From a bacterium (GTDB taxonomy: Bacteria > Patescibacteriota > Minisyncoccia > Minisyncoccales > UBA10102), in assembly GCA_030699255.1 (NCBI GenBank), contig JAUYJR010000043.1:1-9788 (forward strand): a stretch of 9,788 nucleotides of DNA. Reading direction: 5' to 3'. The number at the start of each line of letters is the position of its first letter. Within the stretch, counting starts at the first letter, position 1. Positions 1 to 6,961 of the stretch are shown here, in pieces. A program made the translations under genes and the position numbers. Under the pieces are notes generated by a model that worked only from the letters and a program-made list of their open reading frames with translations, was not told where the DNA came from and searched no databases.

Positions 1-1566
1 ATCGGACTCCCCTTCTTTTATCGCTTCTTCCAAAACACTTGCAATATCTCGCGAAGGAGCAAGATATGAAAGAGAGAACGATGCCCCTTGATTTAAAAGG
101 GCTTCCGCGTGCATAACAATTGTACTCAGTGAAAGTCCTCGCTCCGAAGCTACTTCAATAAGCGTACGTCCCTGTTTGAGGAGCCGAAGCGTTTTCTCAC
201 GTGTGGGTACTTTCTCAACGATCTTTTTGATTTCTTTCTTTTTGCGGGAGCTCCCTCCGCAAAGACGGATAAACGCGTCTTGACGCTCTTTCACGGCGCC
301 CAAACCAAGCTGAGAAAGGCGTAAGGAAGCACGCTCCGAATGCCTTTGAAACGCTCCGTCTGCTGCCGCAACCTGGTCTGCCACCTCAAGAGCCATCTCA
401 TTGAGTCCTCTCAAGAAAAGTCCCTTGAGTGAGCGCACCCGAGAGAGCGCCACGTATCCCTGCCCCGGAACAAAAGAACGACTCAGATCCACTTCCGCCT
501 CATCAAGTGTCATACCCTGGCTCTTGTGCACGGTAATGGCCCAAGCCAAACGAAGCGGAACTTGCGAAATTTCGGCAAGAACCTTGCCATCTTCTTCCCG
601 CTTCCAGCTCTGAGGAGTAGCACGCACCTGTTTTTTCTCCCGTGTCCTTACCACGGGGAATCCGCCCTCAAATCCTACCACCTCTCCTTGCGTTCCATTT
701 GCATACTGCCCCCCGTGGTCGTTTTTTACAAACATAACTTCAGCTCCTTTTTTTAACGCAAGACAATTGGGAGCCAAACATCCTCGAGCAAGAGCTTCCA
801 CATGATGTTTCTTCCCCGCCTGTTGCATCAAAAATACCTTTTCCTCTCCTTTTATTTTTGAAAGCTCCTTGCTATTAAGCTCATCAACATCAACATTGTG
901 CGTAAAAAGCTTTGTCATAGCACGCGCATGTGTTGGCACGGTATACTGCTGACGCATAAAAACCTCCCGCTCTTTTGCCGTAATTCTTCTCTGCCGAATT
1001 GCGGACAGTAATGCTAAAAACTCCTGATCTGCCTGGCGATACTGCTGTGTAAGATAGCAGGCAACCGGATTCGCCTCCTTCCATGCAAGAGATTGAAACG
1101 CGTAATGAGCTTCTTGTCCAAACGTTCGCTCCACCGGAGGGAGCTGAAAAAAGTCTCCACAGAAGACCATTTGCATGCCTCCAAACGGCTTTTCATTTCG
1201 CTTCATGTGCCGGCAAACACCATTTAGCATATCAAGAAATTCCGCCGAAAGCATGGAAATTTCGTCAATAATAAGAATGCGGGCAAGAGAAAAGCGATCC
1301 CAAAACATTTTCTTCTGCTCAAGCTGTTCAAGCTGAAACCCGGAGATCTCATTTTTTATCCCAATGCCGGACCATGAGTGAATGGTTGCACCTCCAATAT
1401 GAGTTGCAGCAATGCCGGTGGAAGCCGTAATACCGGGATTAATGCCATGGTTTTGAAGCCACTGAATAAATGTATTCAGCACGTATGTCTTGCCTGTGCC
1501 AGCTTCCCCGGTAAGGAACACGTTGTGTCCCATTTTTAAAATATTGAGCGCCTCTTGCTGTGTCAT
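1..1566 (-). CDS. PIF1/RecD-type DNA helicase with C-terminal HTH domain (partial, C-terminus outside window)
   Basis: A superfamily 1B helicase, expected to unwind DNA with 5'-3' polarity using ATP. The visible 522 codons run from ATG at 1566 off the left edge without a stop. Residues 20-27 are the Walker A motif GEAGTGKT, 101-104 DEIS is Walker B, 137-145 GDFFQLPPV is motif III, QQYRQ (174-178) fits motif IV, and AITVHKSQGMTL (343-354) with YVALSRVRSLKGL (371-383) is the UvrD_C_2-type motif V/VI block. After a basic linker (about 438-452), residues about 454-504 look like the HTH_40 (RQC/WRN-like helix-turn-helix) domain seen at the end of some PIF1-like proteins. The start is 3 nt after the stop of the tRNA-binding gene, so the two are probably one transcript. 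No Shine-Dalgarno is visible. The helicase call is firm; the HTH name is from memory of the family. Confidence 0.93.
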   Translation of the reverse strand, partial: MTQQEALNILKMGHNVFLTGEAGTGKTYVLNTFIQWLQNHGINPGITASTGIAATHIGGATIHSWSGIGIKNEISGFQLEQLEQKKMFWDRFSLARILIIDEISMLSAEFLDMLNGVCRHMKRNEKPFGGMQMVFCGDFFQLPPVERTFGQEAHYAFQSLAWKEANPVACYLTQQYRQADQEFLALLSAIRQRRITAKEREVFMRQQYTVPTHARAMTKLFTHNVDVDELNSKELSKIKGEEKVFLMQQAGKKHHVEALARGCLAPNCLALKKGAEVMFVKNDHGGQYANGTQGEVVGFEGGFPVVRTREKKQVRATPQSWKREEDGKVLAEISQVPLRLAWAITVHKSQGMTLDEAEVDLSRSFVPGQGYVALSRVRSLKGLFLRGLNEMALEVADQVAAADGAFQRHSERASLRLSQLGLGAVKERQDAFIRLCGGSSRKKKEIKKIVEKVPTREKTLRLLKQGRTLIEVASERGLSLSTIVMHAEALLNQGASFSLSYLAPSRDIASVLEEAIKEGESD

Positions 1567-1569
1567 TGG

Positions 1570-1899
1570 CTACTTTACTATGCTTCCTGGAGAAACATCC
1601 TCTCCGGGATGCAAGAGTACAGGCAGGCCACTATTATCCGCGGCAAGAAGCATACCGTAGCTCGTGTATCCCAAGAGCGTTTTAGGTTCAAGATTTGCCA
1701 AAATGGGGATTTCTTTTCCCACAAGCTCCTGAATATTTGGATACGCAAGCTTAATTCCTGCTATGATTTGACGCGGTTCTCCTTCTCCCAAATCAACCTG
1801 AAGGCTCACAAGTTTTTCTGATTCTTCAATAGCTTTTGCCTCTACGATTTTTCCAATACGGATATCCAGTTTTTTAAATTCTTCAAATGAGATATTCAT
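1570..1899 (-). CDS. Stand-alone tRNA-binding domain protein (MetRS beta subunit / CsaA-like)
   Basis: 109 residues forming a single OB-fold tRNA-binding domain (PF01588 type), the module found at the C-terminus of many methionyl-tRNA synthetases and as separate proteins (Arc1p/Trbp111/CsaA relatives). Family signatures are LDIRIGKIVEA near the N-terminus, QIIAGI mid-protein, ANLEPKTLLGYTSYGMLLAA, and the closing PGEDVSPGSIVK. It probably binds tRNA as a dimer, either to help a MetRS that lacks this domain or as a general tRNA chaperone; the sequence cannot decide. I chose ATG 1899 because the family begins right before the DIRIGK segment and the upstream in-frame extension to 1932 runs through the promoter. 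No Shine-Dalgarno is present. The next gene (helicase) starts 3 nt after the stop, an unexpected partner for a tRNA-binding domain. Confidence 0.88.
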   Translation of the reverse strand: MNISFEEFKKLDIRIGKIVEAKAIEESEKLVSLQVDLGEGEPRQIIAGIKLAYPNIQELVGKEIPILANLEPKTLLGYTSYGMLLAADNSGLPVLLHPGEDVSPGSIVK

Positions 1900-1927
1900 A
1901 ATGCAATTTATTACTTTTATAGTACCT

Positions 1928-1955
1928 AGCATATCAAAATCAGGAGAAAAAACAA
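1928..1955 (-). promoter_or_regulatory. Sigma70-like promoter for the tRNA-binding protein / helicase pair
   Basis: On the minus strand, -35 TTGTTT (1955-1950), a 16-nt spacer, and an extended -10 TGATATGCT whose hexamer is 1933-1928. The -35 lies inside the U tract of the rpsJ terminator, so terminator and promoter share bases. Predicted start near 1922, giving a leader of about 22 nt. The hexamers are imperfect, so this rests mainly on the TGn extension and its position. Confidence 0.5.
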
Positions 1956-1979
1956 AACCGCCAGTTTAAGGACTGGCGG
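1945..1979 (-). terminator. rpsJ: Rho-independent terminator after rpsJ
   Basis: A perfect 8-bp inverted repeat (CCGCCAGT at 1958-1965 against ACTGGCGG at 1972-1979, 6-nt loop) is followed on the minus strand by TTTTGTTTTTT. It begins about 20 nt after the rpsJ stop, so the str-type transcript ends here, and the S10-operon genes that often follow rpsJ (rplC and so on) are not attached. Confidence 0.88.
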
Positions 1980-2000
1980 AATTGTGACCAGAGTAGACGT

Positions 2001-2342
2001 TTACATTTTTATTTCAACATCCACTCCCGCGGGAAGATTGAGGTTTGTTAGCGCGTCAATCATTTTTGGATTTGGATTTAGTACATCAATCAGCCGCTTG
2101 TGAATACGCATCTCAAACTGCTCGCGCGCGTCCTTATGTACAAAGGAAGATCGGTTTACGGTGTACTTGCGAATCTCTGTTGGCAGAGGAATGGGACCCA
2201 TGGCCTCGCATCCCTGCCGAAGAGCTGTCTCCATAATTTGGCGACACGAAGCGTCAATCACTTTGTGATCGTACGCACTGATGCGAATACGCAATCTCTG
2301 CTGCGCCTGTTCTTTTGTCGCCTCTCCTTTTGTAATCGCCAT
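2001..2342 (-). CDS. rpsJ: 30S ribosomal protein S10
   Basis: S10 sits in the head of the 30S subunit and in other bacteria also binds NusB in antitermination. The protein is 113 residues, about ten more than E. coli S10, all of the excess in a polar N-terminal tail before RLRIRISAYDHKVID. Recognisable blocks are GPIPLPT, FVHKDAREQFEMRIHKRL and the end LPAGVDVEIKM. I chose ATG 2342 because GAAGGA sits 7 nt before it, the only convincing Shine-Dalgarno in the window, and a longer in-frame extension to 2381 runs through a hairpin. It is the last gene of the minus-strand operon, 59 nt after tuf, and a terminator follows. A separate S10-operon location for rplC and later genes is inferred from that terminator. 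Confidence 0.97.
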   Translation of the reverse strand: MAITKGEATKEQAQQRLRIRISAYDHKVIDASCRQIMETALRQGCEAMGPIPLPTEIRKYTVNRSSFVHKDAREQFEMRIHKRLIDVLNPNPKMIDALTNLNLPAGVDVEIKM

Positions 2343-2353
2343 ATAAGGTTCCT
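2335..2353 (-). promoter_or_regulatory. rpsJ: Shine-Dalgarno site of rpsJ
   Basis: GAAGGA lies 7 nt before ATG 2342, complementary to the usual 16S 3' end. It fixes the rpsJ start. It is notable because the other genes here lack such a site. Confidence 0.75.
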
Positions 2354-2366
2354 TCTCTTCTCTTCC

Positions 2367-2391
2367 AAAAGACCCGCACAAGGCGGATCCC
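2367..2391 (-). terminator. Possible attenuator hairpin between tuf and rpsJ
   Basis: On the minus strand GATCCGC (2389-2383) pairs with GCGGGTC (2377-2371) across a 5-nt loop. One pair is a U-G wobble that would be an A-C mismatch in a plus-strand RNA. UUUU follows. The short U run suggests partial termination or a processing site, which would lower rpsJ output relative to tuf. The structure is seen; the function is inferred. Confidence 0.45.
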
Positions 2392-2401
2392 TGTTTGTAT
2401 G

Positions 2402-3598
2402 CTACGCAATAATCTTTGTTACAACTCCGGCTCCTACCGTCTTTCCTCCTTCACGAATAGCAAACCGCTGCTTCTCTTCCATGGCAATAGGAGCCATAAG
2501 CTTTACTTTTACACTTACGGTATCTCCAGGCATTACCATTTCGGTTCCTTCAGGCAATGTTACATCTCCTGTTACGTCCGTTGTGCGGAAGTAGAACTGA
2601 GGCTTGTATCCTGCAAAGAACGGGGTATGTCTTCCTCCCTCTTCCTTGGTAAGCACGTATACTTCCGTTTCAAACTCGGTGTGAGGAGTAACACTGCCGG
2701 TCTTTGCCAGCACCTGTCCTCGTTCAACGTCGTCTTTTTTGAGTCCTCTCAGCAAGATTCCAACATTGTCTCCCGCCTGCCCCTCATCGAGCATTTTGTT
2801 AAACATTTCAACGCTCACCACGGTTGTCTTGCTAGTAGGGCGAATACCAACGATTTCCACCTCTTCATTTGGATGAATAACTCCCCTCTCAATTCTCCCC
2901 GTTGCAACTGTTCCTCTTCCTTCAATGGAGAAGACGTCTTCAACACCCATGATGAACGGTTTGTCGTTCTCTCGTTCCGGCTGAGGGATGTACGAATCTA
3001 CAGCAGCCATGAGATCAAGAATAGGCTTTGCTGCTTCATCATCGGCAGACTTGGATTCCAGTGCCTTAAGAGCGGATCCTCTAATAATTGGAGCTTCGTC
3101 TCCCTTGTACCCATACTTATTCAGGAGCTCTCGCACCTCTGATTCCACAAGATCAATCATTTCAGGATCATCAACCATGTCGCACTTGTTCAAAAACACT
3201 AGAACAGAAGGGAGACCAACCTGCTTTGCAAGCAAAATGTGTTCCCGTGTCTGAGGCATGGGACCGTCAGGAGCTGAAACAACAAGAATGGCTCCATCCA
3301 TCTGGGCTGCCCCGGTAATCATGTTCTTGATGTAGTCGGCGTGTCCAGGAGCATCAATGTGGGCGTAATGCCTGTTCTCAGTCTGATACTCCAAATGCGC
3401 AATATTAATGGTGATTCCGCGCTGTCTCTCTTCGGGAGCGGCATCAATCTGATCTACCGACCGCTCTGTTGGTACGAGTCCCTTCATGTGCAGAACATGG
3501 AGGATTGCCGCGGACAATGTTGTTTTTCCGTGGTCCACGTGTCCAATGGTTCCAACGTTCACGTGAGGTTTTGTTCTTTCAAATTTTTCTGCTGCCAT
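2402..3598 (-). CDS. tuf: Elongation factor Tu
   Basis: EF-Tu, the GTPase that carries aminoacyl-tRNA to the ribosomal A site. Its 398 residues are normal for the family. G1 is GHVDHGKT (19-26), the switch I region includes RGITIN (60-65), G3 is DAPGH (82-86, with the catalytic His), G4 is NKCD (137-140), and the G5-like GSALKAL follows. Domain 2 shows GRGTVATGRIERG and domain 3 ends GAGVVTKIIA, so the protein is complete. The start ATG 3598 gives the standard N-terminus before KPHVNVGTIGHVDHGKT. No Shine-Dalgarno is seen in the AT-rich leader. It is fifth in the operon but has its own near-consensus promoter at the end of the preceding small gene, which suits the usual need for far more EF-Tu than ribosomal proteins. 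Confidence 0.99.
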   Translation of the reverse strand: MAAEKFERTKPHVNVGTIGHVDHGKTTLSAAILHVLHMKGLVPTERSVDQIDAAPEERQRGITINIAHLEYQTENRHYAHIDAPGHADYIKNMITGAAQMDGAILVVSAPDGPMPQTREHILLAKQVGLPSVLVFLNKCDMVDDPEMIDLVESEVRELLNKYGYKGDEAPIIRGSALKALESKSADDEAAKPILDLMAAVDSYIPQPERENDKPFIMGVEDVFSIEGRGTVATGRIERGVIHPNEEVEIVGIRPTSKTTVVSVEMFNKMLDEGQAGDNVGILLRGLKKDDVERGQVLAKTGSVTPHTEFETEVYVLTKEEGGRHTPFFAGYKPQFYFRTTDVTGDVTLPEGTEMVMPGDTVSVKVKLMAPIAMEEKQRFAIREGGKTVGAGVVTKIIA

Positions 3599-3641
3599 AC
3601 AATATGATTGTTATTTATATCTAGTTATTTGTGACACGCGC

Positions 3642-3669
3642 ATTATAGCGGTAAGTCGTCAATTGTCAA
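3642..3669 (-). promoter_or_regulatory. tuf: Consensus sigma70-like promoter for tuf, overlapping the end of the preceding gene
   Basis: The minus strand carries a perfect -35 TTGACA (3669-3664), a 16-nt spacer and a perfect -10 TATAAT (3647-3642). The TAA stop of the small Phd/YefM-like gene lies inside the -10 hexamer. Predicted start near 3635, giving an SD-less, AU-rich leader of about 37 nt before tuf. An 8-bp palindrome TCTCGAGA (3671-3678) abuts the -35 and could be an operator, though that is speculative. Confidence 0.8.
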
Positions 3670-3852
3670 CTCTCGAGAACCCTCAAACGGCTCTTCCTCT
3701 CTTATAGGAGCAACGCTCTCGACCTGAGAAGATCCATTTTGCAAGCGTTTATACTCCTCAAACCGCAGGAGAACGGCAACGGGATTCCCTTTCTCCACAA
3801 TCACCACTCCTCCTCCACTCTTCATAATGTTCATCAGTTCGTTAAATTCCAT
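3643..3852 (-). CDS. Small Phd/YefM-like antitoxin-fold protein, no toxin partner nearby
   Basis: 69 residues. The first 40 (NELMNIMKSGGGVVIVEKGNPVAV and on to FEEYKRLQ) match the N-terminal fold of the Phd/YefM antitoxin family: a short helix, a strand reading VVIVEKG, then PVAVLLRFEEYKRL. That domain normally dimerises and binds operator DNA. The last 29 residues are acidic and low in hydrophobic residues, like the disordered tail that neutralises a toxin. The usual partner gene (Doc, YoeB or a PIN toxin) is absent: the neighbours are fusA (stop 5 nt upstream) and tuf. The protein may be a solitary DNA-binding regulator of this operon or a relic. Its ATG so close to the fusA stop suggests translational coupling. 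The family call is moderate because the region is short. Confidence 0.72.
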   Translation of the reverse strand: MEFNELMNIMKSGGGVVIVEKGNPVAVLLRFEEYKRLQNGSSQVESVAPIREEEPFEGSRELTIDDLPL

Positions 3853-3857
3853 AAGCG

Positions 3858-5963
3858 TTATTTGCTTTTTCCCGCAATAACTTCCTGGGAAATGTTTTGA
3901 GGAACCTCTTCGTAACGGTCGAATTCCATTGTAAATGTTCCTCGTCCTTCTGTCAACGAGCGAAGATTGGTGGCATACCCAAACATTTCAGCAAGTGGAA
4001 CATGTACGCGAATGATCTTCATGCCCAATAGATCTTCTGTCTCCTGAATCTGCCCTCTCCGAGAAGATAAGTCTCCAATCACTTCTCCAAAAAAGTCAGC
4101 CGGAACCGTAACCTCAAGCCGCATAATTGGTTCCAACAGAATGGGGGAAGCTTTTTTTGACGCTTCCTGCAAACCCATGGATCCCGCAATTTTAAACGCC
4201 ATTTCAGAAGAGTCCACCTCATGGTACGAGCCATCAAACAACGTAGCTTCCATATCAACCATGGAGTATCCCGCAACCACACCCTTTGCCATAGCCTCCT
4301 TAATTCCCTTCTCAACGGCAGGAATGTATTCCCGAGGAATTACTCCTCCCTTAATATCATTTTTAAAGACAAACCCTTCTCCTCTGCTCTTAGGAGTAAC
4401 TCGAACCTTCACGTGTCCGTACTGTCCACGGCCTCCGGTCTGGCGCACATATTTTGCCTCAGCTTCTGCCTCCTGTTTAATTGTTTCTTTGTACGCAACC
4501 TGAGGCCTGCCAACTTGAGCCTCCACTCCAAACTCCCGTTTCATGCGATCTACAATAATCTCCAGATGAAGCTCCCCCATGCCGGAGATAATAGTTTCGC
4601 CCGTTTCAATGTCTGAAGAGACGCGGAACGTGGGATCTTCATCCGACAAGCGCTTGAGAGCAAACCCCATCTTTTCTTGATCCTGTTTGGTGTTTGGCTC
4701 AATGCGAATAGAAATAACAGGCTCGGGAAACGAGATCTGCTCAAGCAAAACGGGGACTGACTCGGCGCACAGCGTATGTCCTGTACTGGTATTTTTAAGA
4801 CCAATGGTGGCAGCAATATCTCCCGCAAACAGCTCATCCACTTCTTCCCGCTCGGCCGCGTGCATACGAAGAATTCTGCTAATACGCTCCCGTTCTCCTG
4901 TTGTGGCATTGAGCACATATGAACCTTTGGAAAGCATGCCTGAGTACACACGGAAGTACGTTAATGTTCCAACATAGGGATCGGTTGCCACCTTAAACGC
5001 CAAGGCTGAAAATAGCTCCTTATCCGTATGAGCTCGCGTTACCACTTTCTCCGTCTTTGGGTCTATTCCTTCAATGGGTTGCAGGTCTGCGGGGCTGGGA
5101 AGATAATCTACCACTCCGTCCAGCACAAATTGTACTCCCTTGTTCTTGAGAGCTGAACCGCAGAAAACCGGAACGAGCTTGCTTGTAATAACGGCCTTTC
5201 TCAGAACCGCTTTAAGTTCTTCCAAGGAAACATCTCCTTCCTGAAGATATCGTTCCATAAGCTGTTCGTCTTCCGCTACAATTCTCTCCACCGCTTTTTC
5301 TCTCCATGCTTTTGCTTTCTCCAAAAGCTCTGCGGGAATTTCCTTCTCTACAATCTGCTGACCAAAATCCCCTTCAAATTCATAGGCTTTCATAGCCAGA
5401 AGATCAATAATGCCTTCAAGGTTCTCCTCTTCTCCAATGGGGAGCTGAATGGCAATGGCATTTGTTGTGAGCCGCTTCCAGATTGATTCCAGGCTTCGCT
5501 CAAAGGAAGCTCCCATACGATCCAGCTTATTGATGAAGCAGATGCGGGGAACGGCAAACTTATCAGCTTGTCGCCATACTGTTTCAGACTGGGACTCAAC
5601 ACCGGCAACTCCGTCAAATACCACCATAGCTCCATCTAGTACGCGCAGAGACCGCTGTACTTCCACGGTAAAGTCAATGTGGCCGGGAGTATCAATAATA
5701 TTAAAGCGGTACTCGTTCCCCTTATCCTTGGGAAGCCAGGTTGGAACCCAAAAACATGTTGTTGCCGCTGACGTTATAGTGATACCTCGCTCTCGCTCCT
5801 GCTCCATCCAGTCCATAACAGCCTGCCCTTCATGCACTTCTCCAATCTTGTGGGAAATACCCGTGTAGAACAAAACCCGCTCGGTTGTGGTGGTTTTACC
5901 TGCGTCAATGTGGGCAATAATGCCAATGTTGCGGTACTTCTCAATAGGATACTGTCTTGCCAT
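3858..5963 (-). CDS. fusA: Elongation factor G
   Basis: EF-G drives tRNA-mRNA translocation and, with RRF, ribosome recycling. It has 701 residues, the usual size. The GTPase motifs are AHIDAGKT (17-24), RERGITIT (57-64), DTPGH (91-95) and NKLD (145-148). Domain IV carries the HEVDSSEMAFKIAGSMG block (about 575-592), and the C-terminal domain V segment GRGTFTMEFDRYEEVP is intact. The start ATG 5963 gives the canonical N-terminus before RNIGIIAHIDAGKTTTTERVL. It lies 62 nt after rpsG. No Shine-Dalgarno and no strong promoter is visible in that gap, so it is presumably read from the rpsL promoter. The residues resemble mainstream EF-G rather than an organellar or EF-G2 paralogue. Confidence 0.99.
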   Translation of the reverse strand: MARQYPIEKYRNIGIIAHIDAGKTTTTERVLFYTGISHKIGEVHEGQAVMDWMEQERERGITITSAATTCFWVPTWLPKDKGNEYRFNIIDTPGHIDFTVEVQRSLRVLDGAMVVFDGVAGVESQSETVWRQADKFAVPRICFINKLDRMGASFERSLESIWKRLTTNAIAIQLPIGEEENLEGIIDLLAMKAYEFEGDFGQQIVEKEIPAELLEKAKAWREKAVERIVAEDEQLMERYLQEGDVSLEELKAVLRKAVITSKLVPVFCGSALKNKGVQFVLDGVVDYLPSPADLQPIEGIDPKTEKVVTRAHTDKELFSALAFKVATDPYVGTLTYFRVYSGMLSKGSYVLNATTGERERISRILRMHAAEREEVDELFAGDIAATIGLKNTSTGHTLCAESVPVLLEQISFPEPVISIRIEPNTKQDQEKMGFALKRLSDEDPTFRVSSDIETGETIISGMGELHLEIIVDRMKREFGVEAQVGRPQVAYKETIKQEAEAEAKYVRQTGGRGQYGHVKVRVTPKSRGEGFVFKNDIKGGVIPREYIPAVEKGIKEAMAKGVVAGYSMVDMEATLFDGSYHEVDSSEMAFKIAGSMGLQEASKKASPILLEPIMRLEVTVPADFFGEVIGDLSSRRGQIQETEDLLGMKIIRVHVPLAEMFGYATNLRSLTEGRGTFTMEFDRYEEVPQNISQEVIAGKSK

Positions 5964-6025
5964 AAAGTAAAATCTAAAATCTGCGAGAATAGCTCACATG
6001 TCGCTCTTCGTTTATTTTTTTGGGA

Positions 6026-6493
6026 CTACCACGCCAAGTGAGCAAATGCTCGGTTGGCATCCGCCATACGGTGTGCGTCTTCTTTCTTCTTCACCGCTAC
6101 TCCTTCATTTTTTGCGGCTGCCATGATTTCTTCGGCCAGTTTTTCTCTCATAGGCCTTCCTTTCTTGTTTCTTGCGGATCCAATAATCCAGCGAAGAGCC
6201 AGGCTCTGGCGCCTATCTCCTCGTACTTCAACAGGAACTTGGTAAGTTGCTCCTCCTACGCGGCGAGATCGCACTTCTTGCAAAGGACCCACGTTTTCCA
6301 TTGCTCTCAGGTAAACGCCAAGAGGCTCTTCCTTCATTTTCTCCTTGAGAATATCAAATGAACCGTACACAATTTTACGGGCGGCGGACTTCTTTCCGTC
6401 TTTCATGACATGATTAATCAGCTTCGTTACAAGCGAGTCGCTGTAAACGGAGTCCGGAGCCAGAGATTTCTTTTTTATTGCTTTTCTTGCCAT
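6026..6493 (-). CDS. rpsG: 30S ribosomal protein S7
   Basis: S7 binds the 3' major domain of 16S rRNA and starts assembly of the 30S head. The 155 residues match normal length. Recognisable segments are MARK at the start, KLINHVMKDGKKSAARKIVYGSF, VRSRRVGGATYQVPVEV, the arginine-rich block after it, and the C-terminal KKKEDAHRMADANRAFAHLAW, where the last helix normally lies near the E site. The start is one base after the rpsL stop (TAG-C-ATG), so translation is almost certainly coupled. No Shine-Dalgarno is needed or seen. Confidence 0.98.
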   Translation of the reverse strand: MARKAIKKKSLAPDSVYSDSLVTKLINHVMKDGKKSAARKIVYGSFDILKEKMKEEPLGVYLRAMENVGPLQEVRSRRVGGATYQVPVEVRGDRRQSLALRWIIGSARNKKGRPMREKLAEEIMAAAKNEGVAVKKKEDAHRMADANRAFAHLAW

Positions 6494-6494
6494 G

Positions 6495-6908
6495 CTATGC
6501 TTTTGGTTTCTTTGATCCGTACTTTGATCTCACCTGCTTCCTGCCCTCAACACCGGCGGTATCAAGCACGCCTCGCACAATATGGTATCGCACTCCGGGA
6601 AGGTCCTTCACCCTACCTCCTCGGAGAACCACCACAGAGTGCTCCTGCAGGTTATGTCCCACGCCGGGAATATAGGCGCTTACCTCCATGCCATTTGAAA
6701 GCCGTACACGCGCCACTTTTCGCAGAGCGGAGTTTGGTTTCTTTGGTGTCATGGTGAATACACGCAAACAGACTCCCCGCTTAAAGGGTGAGGAATACTC
6801 AACTGGCTGGTTCTTTTTTGTATTAAATCCAAACTGCAACGCGGGACTTTTCCCTCGTCGTTTTGTTTTTGACCGCTCCTTTTTTATCAGCTGATGAATC
6901 GTTGGCAT
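6495..6908 (-). CDS. rpsL: 30S ribosomal protein S12
   Basis: S12 is the decoding-centre protein of the 30S subunit. It has 137 residues, with the extra segment at about 25-42 before KRGVC that also occurs in the longer form known from Firmicutes, so the length is not odd. The decoding loops are intact: TPKKPNSALRK (54-64) and RVKDLPGVRYH (99-109). Lysines equivalent to those changed in streptomycin resistance are present at 56/57 and 101, so the wild-type sensitive form is expected. Asp102 is the residue methylthiolated by RimO in E. coli. It is first gene of the operon, and its promoter ends only 11 nt before ATG 6908, predicting a leader of about 5 nt and no room for a Shine-Dalgarno. Confidence 0.98.
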   Translation of the reverse strand: MPTIHQLIKKERSKTKRRGKSPALQFGFNTKKNQPVEYSSPFKRGVCLRVFTMTPKKPNSALRKVARVRLSNGMEVSAYIPGVGHNLQEHSVVVLRGGRVKDLPGVRYHIVRGVLDTAGVEGRKQVRSKYGSKKPKA

Positions 6909-6919
6909 AAATCAAAAGA

Positions 6920-6948
6920 AATGTATCAGACAATTGCGCGCTTGTCAA
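6920..6948 (-). promoter_or_regulatory. rpsL: Promoter of the str-type operon (rpsL start)
   Basis: Minus strand: -35 TTGACA (6948-6943), a 17-nt spacer, and an extended -10 TGATACATT whose hexamer is 6925-6920. The predicted start lies about 5 nt before ATG 6908. An inverted repeat GACAA/TTGTC (6929-6933 and 6942-6946) overlaps the -35 and spacer and could be an operator or chance. The -35 begins only 13 nt after the protease stop. Confidence 0.8.
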
Positions 6949-6961
6949 TGAATTATGAGAA

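Noticed and set aside
2399..3142. 247-codon plus-strand ORF opposite tuf
   Set aside because: It is antisense to an intact EF-Tu gene, is rich in Ser/Cys/Phe as expected of a shadow frame, and has no recognisable domain.
3643..3852. A complete type II toxin-antitoxin module
   Set aside because: Both neighbours are intact translation factors and no toxin-sized ORF is adjacent; only an antitoxin-like protein exists.
5964..6025. Separate promoter for fusA in the rpsG-fusA gap
   Set aside because: TATTCT and TAGATT resemble a -10, but neither has an acceptable -35 at 16-18 nt.
6495..6908. S12 insertion as a lineage oddity or resistance allele
   Set aside because: The 137-residue form with extra residues before KRGVC is normal in other bacteria, and the resistance-associated lysines are unchanged.
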